A DNA stretch of 64,000 bases. Source: Virgibacillus sp. NKC19-16. Lineage in GTDB: Bacteria > Bacillota > Bacilli > Bacillales > Amphibacillaceae. The notes under the pieces are model-generated. The model searched no databases. It was not told where the DNA came from and saw only the letters and a program-made list of their open reading frames with translations. Position numbers and translations under genes: made by a program. The stretch is from positions 368,001 to 432,000 of the forward strand of contig NZ_CP074373.1 of assembly GCF_021560035.1 (NCBI RefSeq). Reading direction: 5' to 3'. This document shows, piece by piece, positions 43,512 through 51,890 of the stretch; the stretch's first letter is position 1, and the number at the start of each line of letters is the position of its first letter.

Positions 43512-45068
43512 GTGAAATCAAAAAAGAAGGCACAACTAGATTGGCCGGTATTTATCGTAAGTGGTGGGTTTTTAATCGCATTTATCATTATATCATTGGT
43601 TAACAACGAAATGGTCTCAGATGCAGTAAACACGTTATTTGCTTATTCTTCAGATCTCTTTGGAGCATACTGGCAAATATTATTACTCGCAAATTTCTTC
43701 ATTGGTCTGGGGTTGGCTATTTCAAGGTATGGAAAGGTGAAATTAGGGCATCAGGATAAGCCTAAATATAGCTATTTTGGCTGGGTTTCGATGATTTTAG
43801 TTACATTACTCGCGAGTGGTGGTGTGTTCTGGGCTGCTGCTGAACCAATGTACCATTATATGGATACTCCTCCATTATTTGGTGGTGGTGAGTTCAATAA
43901 TATGAATGCAGCGTTAGCACAGTCATTCTTGCATTGGGGATTTACCGCCTGGGCAATACTTGGAACACTTGCTGTAGTTGTAATGATGTATGTCCATTAC
44001 AGTAAGGGGTATCCCCTGAAGCCAAGAGGATTATTATATCCGATTTTTGGTGAAAAAATATATGGTAAAAGTGTGCTTGGATCATCAGCTGATATTTTTT
44101 CTATCATTGCAACAGTTGCCGGTACACTAGGGCCTTTAGGGTTCCTGGGTTTGCAGATATCCTATGGACTGAATCACCTGTTTGATGTGCCAAATACATT
44201 GACAGTTAGTATCATTGTTGTATTAGTACTTGTTGCGATCGCAGCAGTTTCAGCTGCTACAGGGGTGGATCGAGGAATTTACCATCTAAGTAATTACAAT
44301 GTAAGGTTTACTATTTTATTGGCTATTGTTGTACTCATTATTGGACCTACGATGTTTATTATCGATGCATTTGTAGGTGGAACTGGCTTTCATTTGCAAA
44401 ACTTCTTCACGATGAGTATGTATCGCGGAGACGAGGGCTGGCTTTCAGCATGGACGATCTTCTTCTGGGGATGGTTTATCGGCTATGCACCAATGCTGAT
44501 AGTGTTCATTAGTCGAATTTCCCGAGGAAGGACGATTCGGGAATTAATTATTGCTGTTTCTATTGTCGCACCATTAGTTAATAACTTTTGGTTCTCTGTC
44601 GTAGGTGGAACAGGTGTATTTTTCGAAAGGGAAAATCCAGGGTCGATTTCAAATGCCTTGAATGAAGGTGGAATGCCGGCATCCGTAATGGCAATTACGG
44701 ATCAGTTGCCAATGGGTACCATCATGGGATTAGGATTTTTACTCGTGTCGATCGTCTTTGTTGCAACTACAACGGACACCATGTCATATACAGTAGCTGC
44801 TACCCTCGAAGGGAATGATCATCCAAAAAGATGGTTGCGTGTATTCTGGGCGATAATTTTTGGCCTTACGACAGTCGTGATATTAACGATTGGAGAAGAC
44901 AGTGTTTCATCGATCCAGAACTCGATCATTATAACAGCTGTTCCCGTATCGCTGCTACTACTACCGCCACTCTGGAATGCGCCGAGAGTAGCGAAAAAGA
45001 TGGCGTTAGAACAGGGACTTATCTGGCAGCGGGAAATGCGGAAAAAAGTAAATAAATTTGATGATTAG
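43512..45068 (+). CDS. BCCT family osmolyte transporter
   Basis: This protein of about 518 residues has twelve membrane helices typical of betaine/carnitine/choline transporters. The conserved helix 4-5 region reads SGGVFWAAAEPMYHYM, and the signature helix 8 region is FFWGWFIGYAPMLIVFISRISRGRTIREL. These match the family, although the glycine-rich substrate helix differs from OpuD. The GTG at 43512 with GGAGG 6 nt upstream is the start. Salt tolerance is the expected role; the exact solute is uncertain. Confidence 0.88.
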   Translation: MKSKKKAQLDWPVFIVSGGFLIAFIIISLVNNEMVSDAVNTLFAYSSDLFGAYWQILLLANFFIGLGLAISRYGKVKLGHQDKPKYSYFGWVSMILVTLLASGGVFWAAAEPMYHYMDTPPLFGGGEFNNMNAALAQSFLHWGFTAWAILGTLAVVVMMYVHYSKGYPLKPRGLLYPIFGEKIYGKSVLGSSADIFSIIATVAGTLGPLGFLGLQISYGLNHLFDVPNTLTVSIIVVLVLVAIAAVSAATGVDRGIYHLSNYNVRFTILLAIVVLIIGPTMFIIDAFVGGTGFHLQNFFTMSMYRGDEGWLSAWTIFFWGWFIGYAPMLIVFISRISRGRTIRELIIAVSIVAPLVNNFWFSVVGGTGVFFERENPGSISNALNEGGMPASVMAITDQLPMGTIMGLGFLLVSIVFVATTTDTMSYTVAATLEGNDHPKRWLRVFWAIIFGLTTVVILTIGEDSVSSIQNSIIITAVPVSLLLLPPLWNAPRVAKKMALEQGLIWQREMRKKVNKFDD

Positions 45069-45194
45069 CGAAGGCACTCATCCAGGGCTTGATTAGAAAG
45101 TAATTTAGCAAGGTAATTTGTATATTTATTTGGATAGGGATACAATAAGGAAGGGCTGATTTTTTGGAATCGGCTCTTTCTTATTTTTAATGAA

Positions 45195-45384
45195 AGCTGT
45201 TTTCTAAAAGATTGTCGCTTTTGACACAAAAGATATAAAGACGGCGCAGTGACAATTTTTGCAAACTGGTTGAGAGCAGGGATTCGCTACGGAAATACAT
45301 TTCGCGCTCCTTAGGGTGGCGGTGAGCCCCCCTTGTGCTAGCACGCTGCGAAGATCTAAAAACAACAATACTTACGAAAAAGCA
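45195..45384 (+). mobile_element. MITE with ISL3-like ends, copy 2 (190 bp)
   Basis: The ends (AGCTGTTTTCTAAAAGATTG and, inverted, TGCTTTTTCGTAAGTATTG) match the copy at 31479-31641 over about 40 bp each, in opposite orientation. An 8-bp duplication TTAATGAA flanks it at 45187-45194 and 45385-45392. The middle differs from copy 1 and is GC-richer. The right duplication lies immediately upstream of the ribosome binding site of the FUSC gene, so the element now forms that gene's leader. Confidence 0.78.
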
Positions 45385-45404
45385 TTAATGAAAGAGGAAT
45401 TCGA

Positions 45405-47351
45405 ATGAGTAAACAAGTAAAATATGCAGAATCAAATTCAAACCAGCTGTATAGCTTTTGGGTAACAATTAAACAAGCCTTTGAGATTAAAAAGAATCCA
45501 TTGCCATGGAGTAAGGCTATTAGTGCAGGGTTTTGTATGGCGTTACCTGTTTTAATCGGTTTATTATTTGGGAACTTACAAAATGGCTTGTATGCTGGAA
45601 TTGGTGGCTTTACATTTCTTTATATGTTTAACGAGCCTTATGCCCAACGAGCGAAAAAGCTGTTTTCTGTCATGGTTGGTCTTTCTGTTGCTGTAGGACT
45701 CGGCACATTGCTTGCACCTTACCCTTACGCCATAGCAGTCACAGTTGGATTAATTGGCGCCATTGTAACATTTATTTTCGGTGCATTGAAAATCCCCGGG
45801 CCAGCTGCTGTTTTCTTTGTGCTTGTTTTTTCAATGACATCAGCAATGGAAATAGATCCGTCGCTAGCAGCCTCTCGTGCTGGTCTCGTTTTACTCGGAG
45901 GGGCATTATCTTGGGTGGTTGCAATGTCCGGTTGGTTTTTAAACCCGCGTGGCCCCGAAATAAATGCGATGAAACGTGTTTATGGACAATTAGCCTTACT
46001 AATTGATGCCATTGGCACTGAAAATTTTAGCACGGAAAGACAAAATACATTACAAAAATTAAAGGATGCAGAGAACGTTTTAATGTCCGGATATATTTCT
46101 TGGGATAGATCCCCTTTATACAAGCAGTTATATTTATTGTACGGGCAGGCTAATAGGATATTTTCCGAGGTCATTGAATTTTATGCTTCGAGTAATAAAA
46201 AGCTTCCACAACAAGTAGGGGACTCTGTACGAAGGATCACCAATTCCATTGGCAAAAAGGCATCTATTGACATAAATTTAGAAGAACCAGATGAAATGAT
46301 TTATCGGTTAGTAAGAAATATAAAAGGAGTACAGGACATAATAAATCAATCAAACGGAAGTATGGAGAGAGATGTCCATATTTCAAAGCCGCGGGTAAAT
46401 ACTGTTTTGAGTGGCAACCTTCATAAAAATTCAATCGTATTTCTTTCTGCTATCAGATATGGGGTTATCCTTATGATTGCTGCATTAGTCGCCTTTTCGT
46501 TTGAATTTGACCGCTCTTATTGGATACCACTGTCGTGTGCAGCTGTTATGTTAGGTTCTACGATTATGACTACCTTCCACCGTGCGATTCAACGTACAGT
46601 CGGAACAATTATAGGGATACTACTAGCAAGTATGCTCCTTTCAACACATCCTGATGGGTATCTAATTGTCATTATTATTTTGATTTTAACATTTATGACA
46701 GAGTTGTTTATTCCGCGAAATTATGCAATTGCATTATTTTTTATTACGCCAAATGCGATTTTTATGGCAGAAAATACAACACAGATATATAATGTGAGTT
46801 ATTTTGCTACGGCGAGGATAACGGATATTTTCATTGGTTGCGCTATTGGCTTGGCAGGCACATTTATTATTGGAAGACGCTCAGCCTCCAGTCGTCTCCC
46901 GCATTTACTTTCTAAAACAATTCGGAGTCAGATACAATTTATGCTATTGCTGTTTTCTGAACAACGGTCTGATGCGGATATTGAAAAAAGTAGTGAAATG
47001 CTAAAAATGCGAACAAATTTAACGAATCTAAGCGTTGTTTATACAACGGCATTAGGTGAAATTCCGCGAGATAAGGACGCATTGGGTAAGCTCTGGCCTG
47101 TTATATTTTCGATTGAACAACTGGGCTATCTACTCGATGATGCATCCAAGAAGTCAGACCGTCCAACACTTCAGGACGCGGAATTAGCACAATTATTGTT
47201 CGTTTTTGAGATGATGGCAAAAGCTGCAAAGCAAAAGAAATCTCCGATCACGAGGTATGTACCCAAAATAAAAGGATTTCCACACATAGAAAAAGAAATT
47301 GCAGATTTGCAGGAAGCCCTGCAGGTGAAAGATAGAGTACCAGTTGTATAA
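45405..47351 (+). CDS. FUSC family membrane protein (aromatic acid exporter-like)
   Basis: This 648-residue protein has two membrane bundles of about six helices (about residues 30-170 and 345-490), each followed by a soluble helical region. This is the layout of the FUSC superfamily, which includes AaeB-type aromatic acid exporters. The second bundle has FDRSYWIPLSCAAVMLGSTIMTTFHRAIQRTVGT, a typical FUSC signature. AAAGAGG lies upstream of the ATG, at the right edge of the MITE. The substrate is not known. Confidence 0.85.
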   Translation: MSKQVKYAESNSNQLYSFWVTIKQAFEIKKNPLPWSKAISAGFCMALPVLIGLLFGNLQNGLYAGIGGFTFLYMFNEPYAQRAKKLFSVMVGLSVAVGLGTLLAPYPYAIAVTVGLIGAIVTFIFGALKIPGPAAVFFVLVFSMTSAMEIDPSLAASRAGLVLLGGALSWVVAMSGWFLNPRGPEINAMKRVYGQLALLIDAIGTENFSTERQNTLQKLKDAENVLMSGYISWDRSPLYKQLYLLYGQANRIFSEVIEFYASSNKKLPQQVGDSVRRITNSIGKKASIDINLEEPDEMIYRLVRNIKGVQDIINQSNGSMERDVHISKPRVNTVLSGNLHKNSIVFLSAIRYGVILMIAALVAFSFEFDRSYWIPLSCAAVMLGSTIMTTFHRAIQRTVGTIIGILLASMLLSTHPDGYLIVIIILILTFMTELFIPRNYAIALFFITPNAIFMAENTTQIYNVSYFATARITDIFIGCAIGLAGTFIIGRRSASSRLPHLLSKTIRSQIQFMLLLFSEQRSDADIEKSSEMLKMRTNLTNLSVVYTTALGEIPRDKDALGKLWPVIFSIEQLGYLLDDASKKSDRPTLQDAELAQLLFVFEMMAKAAKQKKSPITRYVPKIKGFPHIEKEIADLQEALQVKDRVPVV

Positions 47352-47355
47352 AGAA

Positions 47356-47390
47356 GAGACCGTATAAATTCGATTACGGTCTCTTTTTAG
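47356..47390 (+). terminator. Rho-independent terminator
   Basis: AGAGACCGTA (47356-47365) pairs with TACGGTCTCT (47376-47385), followed by five Ts. Confidence 0.85.
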
Positions 47391-47403
47391 CGTCTGTTTC
47401 CAA

Positions 47404-47432
47404 TTCGACAAAATCCGGGTGGTGCCTGTCAC
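47404..47432 (+). repeat. Dispersed short repeat, copy 3 (rearranged)
   Basis: TTCGACAAAATCCGGGTGGT followed by GCCTGTCAC shares its left part with copy 2, but its GTGCCTGTCAC part has the orientation of copy 1. It directly abuts the stop of the coat-like gene. Confidence 0.5.
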
Positions 47433-47433
47433 T

Positions 47434-47844
47434 TTAATAGCATTGGAAGGCTTCAATTCTGTCTAAATCAATTCCGAAATAAACCCATCTAAATCCTTGC
47501 CAACGAAAACCTGCAATGGAATTCCTACCTACAAATGTTGGAAAAAACCAGAAGGCATCTCTTCTTAGCCATATATAGGTGAAACGGAACATACAACCGC
47601 GAATTCCCCCAGGATCCACTGCAAAGGTTTGGAATTGGGGCTGTTCCGGCGTAAAAGGTGGTGGCGGGGTATTAGGAGCGCCAGCTTGCCCTCCGCCAGG
47701 AATCCCGCCTGCTCCGGGAAATCCTCCTGGAGGTTGTTGTCCAGGAAACTGCTGCTGTCCTCCTGGTCCGAATAATTGCCCCCATAAAAATTGGGGAATA
47801 TTAAATTGTCTCTGATCATCAAACGGTGGTCGATTATAATTCAC
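47434..47844 (-). CDS. Gly/Pro/Gln-rich protein with conserved aromatic C-terminus (probable spore-associated)
   Basis: This 136-residue protein has an N-terminal low-complexity part rich in Gly, Pro and Gln (about residues 25-65) and a compact C-terminal domain, DPGGIRGCMFRFTYIWL followed by FFPTFVGRNSIAGFRW and ending in FQCY. I recall this C-terminal pattern in uncharacterised Bacillus proteins. A GTG start follows GGGAGG. A CATATAGTA hexamer-type -10 upstream suggests mother-cell expression, so a coat or exosporium component is plausible. The function is not established. Confidence 0.65.
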   Translation of the reverse strand: MNYNRPPFDDQRQFNIPQFLWGQLFGPGGQQQFPGQQPPGGFPGAGGIPGGGQAGAPNTPPPPFTPEQPQFQTFAVDPGGIRGCMFRFTYIWLRRDAFWFFPTFVGRNSIAGFRWQGFRWVYFGIDLDRIEAFQCY

Positions 47845-47877
47845 CTGTTATTCCCTCCCTTATAAATTCGTTCCCTT

Positions 47878-47886
47878 TACTATATG
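47878..47886 (-). promoter_or_regulatory. Probable sigma-E/sigma-K -10 element
   Basis: CATATAGTA on the minus strand (47886 to 47878) fits the CATANNNTA consensus shared by sigma-E and sigma-K. It lies 34 nt before the GTG of the Gly/Pro-rich protein. The -35 match is not distinctive, so the call is tentative. Confidence 0.5.
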
Positions 47887-47985
47887 GGTGATAGCTACAA
47901 ATGGGGAATGATTTTTTGAAGAATAGGCGGGCTGGAAACAAATTAGGGGAAATTGGAGCTCCCTTATTTGTATTCCAATCGTGAC

Positions 47986-48016
47986 TTGACTCTAACGTTA
48001 CGTAATACTTTATAGT
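47986..48016 (+). promoter_or_regulatory. MerR-type promoter with 19-bp spacer
   Basis: TTGACT (47986-47991) and TATAGT (48011-48016) are separated by 19 bp. The spacer contains CTAACGTTACGTAATA, the CTAACGTT-type operator used by Mta/TipA relatives. An overlong spacer with a central palindrome is the hallmark of MerR-activated promoters, so the gene is probably autoactivated. Confidence 0.75.
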
Positions 48017-48041
48017 AATTCATGAAGGGAGGTAATCAGAC

Positions 48042-48782
48042 TTGAAAGTAAAAGAAGTTGCTGATTTAGTCGGGATTAGTGTGCGCACACTTCATCATTA
48101 TGATGAGATTGGATTATTAACCCCGGAAAATACGACGAAGTCCGGGTACCGGCTATATTCACAAGATGATCTCGAGACATTGCAACAGATCTTATTTTTT
48201 AGAGAACTTGGTTTCCCTTTGAAAAAAATCAAACAAATTATCAATAGACCATCATTTAACCAGCACGAGGCGCTTGAGCTTCATCGCAAAATGCTGCTTG
48301 AAAAAAGAAACAGACTGGATCATATGATTCAAACAATTGATAAAACAATCCGATATACGAAAGGAGAAATACAAATGAGTGATAAAGAAAAATTTGAAGG
48401 ATTTGACTTCAGTCACAACCCATATGAACAGGAAGCACGCGAACGCTGGGGAGACAAAGCCGTTGAGGCATCCAATACGAAAGTAATTAATATGTCCAAA
48501 GACGAAAAAAATGCGTTTGAAGCAGAGTTTAATGCCATTTATCGAAAATTAGCAGAGATCCGCTACGAGCCTCCTGAATCAGATGTAGCTCAAGAGGAGA
48601 TCAAAGCATGGTACGACTTCTTAAACAGAATAGGTAACTATTCGCTAGATGCTTTTAAAGGCCTCGGTCAAATGTATGTTGACGATGAACGTTTTACTAA
48701 AAATATCGACCAATTTGGCGATGGTTTAGCAGTGTTTATGCGTGATGCTATGGCTGTTTATGCAGATCGGAATAAAAAATAA
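48042..48782 (+). CDS. MerR family activator with TipAS drug-binding domain (Mta-like)
   Basis: This 246-residue regulator has an N-terminal MerR winged helix (about residues 1-70; ADLVGISVRTLHHYDEIGLLTPENTTKSGYRLYS), a long dimerisation helix and a C-terminal TipAS domain (about 125-240; ERWGDKAVEASNTKVINMSKDE...) that binds thiopeptide-like or hydrophobic drugs in TipAL and Mta. The TTG start follows GGGAGGT. The promoter has a 19-bp spacer. No efflux gene is adjacent, so its target besides itself is unknown. Confidence 0.9.
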   Translation: MKVKEVADLVGISVRTLHHYDEIGLLTPENTTKSGYRLYSQDDLETLQQILFFRELGFPLKKIKQIINRPSFNQHEALELHRKMLLEKRNRLDHMIQTIDKTIRYTKGEIQMSDKEKFEGFDFSHNPYEQEARERWGDKAVEASNTKVINMSKDEKNAFEAEFNAIYRKLAEIRYEPPESDVAQEEIKAWYDFLNRIGNYSLDAFKGLGQMYVDDERFTKNIDQFGDGLAVFMRDAMAVYADRNKK

Positions 48783-48888
48783 CTCCTTCTGTAATTACAA
48801 TCGTTGAAAATCAAGATTTGGGGGCAAAACTAATTTAAAAATTTTTGCCCCTTTATACATAATAGATTCGATTATAGTTGTGATAGAA

Positions 48889-49512
48889 CTATAGGGATTG
48901 AACTACTTCGTTTATATTTTTAGCCTTTGTAATTGCTGAAATAACCGAAACACCATCTGCTCCGGCTTCGATAACCGAAGCGGCATTCTTTAATGTAATA
49001 CCACCAATTCCTACGATAGGTAGGCTTGGGAATTGCTCGCGTAATGCAGTAATCCATTCCTGACCAACAGCTTTCTTTGCATCAGCCTTTGAGCTTGTTG
49101 TAAAAACTGGACCGGCACCAACGTAATCGACTAAAGAGATCGGGCTACTGGTAACTTCATGTGAATTTGATACGGAAAGGCCGATGATTTTATCAGGGAA
49201 AAGCGCACGGATCATTTTTACCGATTGGTCGTTCTGGCCAACATGAATCCCGTCAGCATCTAAGGTTTTACCTAATTCAACATCATCATTCACGATGAAG
49301 GGAATCTGGTGCTCCCGGCAAATTTCACGCAATTGGTTTCCTAATTCCAGTTTTGCAATACCAGTCAATGAACCTTCACCCTTTTCACGGAATTGAAAGG
49401 CCGTTATTCCAGCTTTTGCAGCAGATTCCAGTATTTCTGCAGGATCATAATCACAATTTTGACTACCCATGATAAAATATTTACGTAAGCTTTGCTGTAA
49501 TATAAATGACAT
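48889..49512 (-). CDS. thiE: Thiamine phosphate synthase
   Basis: This 207-residue TIM-barrel enzyme joins HMP-PP and thiazole phosphate to give thiamine phosphate. Visible motifs are FQFREKGEGS, FIVNDDVELG, DADGIHVGQND and the phosphate-binding GIGGITLKNA. It is the last gene of the TPP-controlled thiW-thiD-thiM-thiE operon, starting 3 nt after thiM. Confidence 0.95.
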   Translation of the reverse strand: MSFILQQSLRKYFIMGSQNCDYDPAEILESAAKAGITAFQFREKGEGSLTGIAKLELGNQLREICREHQIPFIVNDDVELGKTLDADGIHVGQNDQSVKMIRALFPDKIIGLSVSNSHEVTSSPISLVDYVGAGPVFTTSSKADAKKAVGQEWITALREQFPSLPIVGIGGITLKNAASVIEAGADGVSVISAITKAKNINEVVQSL

Positions 49513-49515
49513 TGG

Positions 49516-50286
49516 TTATCTCCTTTCAAGCGTTCCAGGCCCAAGTGAAAGTGCATCAATGAAGCGGGGCAAAAAGGTTCCAGATCCTCTCACTTCGTCA
49601 TGTGAAGCGGCGTATTCAGCTGCTAACCCATAAAAATCGACTGCCGTTAAAACCTGTTCCTCGATCCGTTCGTCCGTTGTCAAACAGGCTGTTAAAATAG
49701 ATCCCAATAAACAACCAGCGCCTGTTATTTTTTCTAAAAGTGGGTCACCAGTTTCATTGGAGATAACATCATTTCCAGTACAAATAATGTCTGTTTCTCC
49801 GGTTACGACAGCTGCCGTTTCATAGACTTCTGCAACCTTAACAGCAATTTCTTCAGCATTTCCATCCCCAACTGATTCAACACCTCTTGTTTCCCAGGGG
49901 ATTTGTACAAGTTGGGCCATTTCACCTGCGTTTCCTTTGATTACGGTTGGCTTTACTTCTTCTAGGATTCTCTTAACGGCGGATTGGCGAAAAGAGGTGG
50001 CTGCAACTCCTACCGGGTCGAGTACTACTGGAATACCTTTTTCGCTTGCAGCTTTTCCAGCGAGAATCATTGCTGAAAGCTCAACGGATGTAAGTGTGCC
50101 AATATTAAGGAGAACCCCGTCGGCAGCAGAAGCCATTTCAGCAGCTTCTTCTTCTGCTTTTGCCATAACTGGTGCTCCACCAAAGGATAATAGACCGTTC
50201 GCTGTAAAATTCATGACAACCTGATTTGTCAGATGATGAATCAATGGACTATTTTCCCGTACCTCTTGAATAATGTTTGGATTCAT
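49516..50286 (-). CDS. thiM: Hydroxyethylthiazole kinase
   Basis: This 256-residue ribokinase-like enzyme phosphorylates the thiazole moiety for salvage. Motifs include VMNFTANGLLSFGGAPVMA, the AVVTGETDIIC strand and the anion-hole segment KITGAGCLLGSILTA. The ATG at 50286 overlaps the thiD stop (ATGA). Upstream frame extension lies within thiD. Confidence 0.95.
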   Translation of the reverse strand: MNPNIIQEVRENSPLIHHLTNQVVMNFTANGLLSFGGAPVMAKAEEEAAEMASAADGVLLNIGTLTSVELSAMILAGKAASEKGIPVVLDPVGVAATSFRQSAVKRILEEVKPTVIKGNAGEMAQLVQIPWETRGVESVGDGNAEEIAVKVAEVYETAAVVTGETDIICTGNDVISNETGDPLLEKITGAGCLLGSILTACLTTDERIEEQVLTAVDFYGLAAEYAASHDEVRGSGTFLPRFIDALSLGPGTLERR

Positions 50287-51089
50287 TGTTTCACCGCCTC
50301 CTCTCTTGTTGCCCAATGATTGGTAGGACCGCTTCCGGAACCAAGTTCAAAGGAATGCTTAATTGCAGCTGTTACAAAATGTTTTGCTTTTTGAACAGCT
50401 TTCTGCAGTGGTATACCTTGACTTAAATAGGCTGTAATGGCAGCGGAATAGCTGCACCCTGTTCCATGTGTATTTTTTGTATCAATTCGATCAGCCGTAA
50501 AGGTGCTTATCGTCATGCCGTCATATAAAAAATCCACAGCTTTGCCAGACATATGGCCACCTTTAACAAGAGCTGCATCAGCACCGAAATCCTCAACAAT
50601 TTTTTCCGCAGCCTGCTTCATGTCATCGGTTGTCTCAATTTTATCCCCGGTAATAAATTCAGCTTCCGGAATATTTGGTGTAACTAACGTTGTTAATGGC
50701 AAGAGGTTCTCACGTAAAAAATGACGCGAATCCTGATCGATCAGGGAGTCTCCACTTGTAGCAACCATAACCGGATCCATGACATAGAATGCATCCAGGT
50801 CTGAAACACGTTTTGCGATCACTTTCATCATGTCCTTATTTGCAATCATTCCTGTTTTAAATGCGTGAACCGGAATATCGGAAATCACGGAATCCAGCTG
50901 TTGTTCGATCATTTCAACGGGAAGATGGTGAACACGTTGGACGCCGGTTGTGTTTTGAGCAACAACAGAGGTAATTACAGACATGCCATAGCTTTTTAAT
51001 TCCTGAAATGTTTTTAAGTCTGCTTGAATACCTGCCCCACCACTTGGATCTGTGCCAGCAATCGTAAATGCAGTTGGAATTTGTGTCAT
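50283..51089 (-). CDS. thiD: Hydroxymethylpyrimidine/phosphomethylpyrimidine kinase
   Basis: This 268-residue ribokinase-family enzyme makes HMP-PP for thiamine synthesis. It begins with AFTIAGTDPSGGAGIQADLKTFQEL, and the catalytic anion hole is NTHGTGCSYSAAITAYLS. It follows thiW by about 55 nt and overlaps thiM. No thiC is present in the window, so pyrimidine salvage is the likely use. Confidence 0.95.
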   Translation of the reverse strand: MTQIPTAFTIAGTDPSGGAGIQADLKTFQELKSYGMSVITSVVAQNTTGVQRVHHLPVEMIEQQLDSVISDIPVHAFKTGMIANKDMMKVIAKRVSDLDAFYVMDPVMVATSGDSLIDQDSRHFLRENLLPLTTLVTPNIPEAEFITGDKIETTDDMKQAAEKIVEDFGADAALVKGGHMSGKAVDFLYDGMTISTFTADRIDTKNTHGTGCSYSAAITAYLSQGIPLQKAVQKAKHFVTAAIKHSFELGSGSGPTNHWATREEAVKQ

Positions 51090-51144
51090 TTATAAATCCT
51101 CCTCTAATAGGTTTGAAAGTCTTAAAGCATAGTAGTTTCCTAGA

Positions 51145-51630
51145 CTATATACGCACTAATTTTTCATAGTTTATCTTTGAAACAATAAACCAGCCAATCA
51201 TTGCTCCAGTAATACTGCTCACTAGAAATGAAGGAACAAAGAATAATGCACCGACAGAACTTCCTATGAGAAGTTGAGCAAAAGGTACAGCAAATAGTGC
51301 ACCAATGATCCCACTGCCAAATGCCTCACCAACTGTTGCCAACGCTCTTTTACCGAATTTTTGATAGAGATAACCGGCTAAAAAGGCTCCAACCATGCCG
51401 CCGGGGAATGCGAGTAATGTCCCGAGCCCCAGCATGTTCCTGAGCAGGCTGATCATAAAGGCGATAGCCACAGCCGGACCCGGGCCAAGTATGATGGCAG
51501 CCATGACGTTAATAGCATGCTGGACAGGGTATGCTCTTGCAACACCTGCGGGGAACCATAATAATTGTGCGGTAATGACTCCGATTGCTACGAAAACGGC
51601 CATCGTTGTCAGTAAGCGTGTTCGATTCAT
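51145..51630 (-). CDS. thiW: ThiW, thiazole precursor ECF transporter S component
   Basis: This 161-residue membrane protein has about five helices and the ThiW pattern (YPVQHAINVMAAIILGPGPAVAIAFMISLLRNMLGLGTLLAFPGGMVGAFLAG). ThiW is the substrate-binding component for hydroxyethylthiazole in energy-coupling-factor transport. It is the first gene after the TPP riboswitch, consistent with thiazole salvage through ThiM. Confidence 0.92.
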   Translation of the reverse strand: MNRTRLLTTMAVFVAIGVITAQLLWFPAGVARAYPVQHAINVMAAIILGPGPAVAIAFMISLLRNMLGLGTLLAFPGGMVGAFLAGYLYQKFGKRALATVGEAFGSGIIGALFAVPFAQLLIGSSVGALFFVPSFLVSSITGAMIGWFIVSKINYEKLVRI

Positions 51631-51657
51631 TAATTACCTCCTCTCAAGGGAGAGACC

Positions 51658-51690
51658 AAAAAAGCCAGATCCCGTGGGGGACCTGGCTTC
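51658..51690 (-). terminator. Terminator of the TPP riboswitch
   Basis: AAGCCAGGTCCC and GGGATCTGGCTT (minus-strand sense; 51678-51689 and 51662-51673) form a stem with wobbles, followed by a T run. It lies between the aptamer and thiW and should form when TPP is bound. Confidence 0.85.
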
Positions 51691-51721
51691 GAATTTGAAG
51701 ATAGATTAGACATTTCGTCTG

Positions 51722-51825
51722 ACTACTTCCCTCCGCTGGTATGATCCAGATCAGGTCCGTAAGAGTCAGAAAGCTCACACGTGCTTTCCTCTCAGCCCAC
51801 GTATTTTTGGGCACCCCTAGTAGTT
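51722..51825 (-). promoter_or_regulatory. TPP riboswitch (THI element)
   Basis: On the minus strand the conserved elements GGGGTGCCC, GGCTGAGAGG, ACCTGATCTGGATCATACCA and GCGGAGGGAAGT are present in order. The P1 helix pairs ACTACTAGGGG with the terminal AGTAGT. A terminator follows before thiW. Thiamine pyrophosphate should repress the whole operon. Confidence 0.96.
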
Positions 51826-51890
51826 ACTATTTATTTGATTGTTCATTCATTTTCAGTTTAGCAAATAAATCTACATTTGTCATGGAATAG

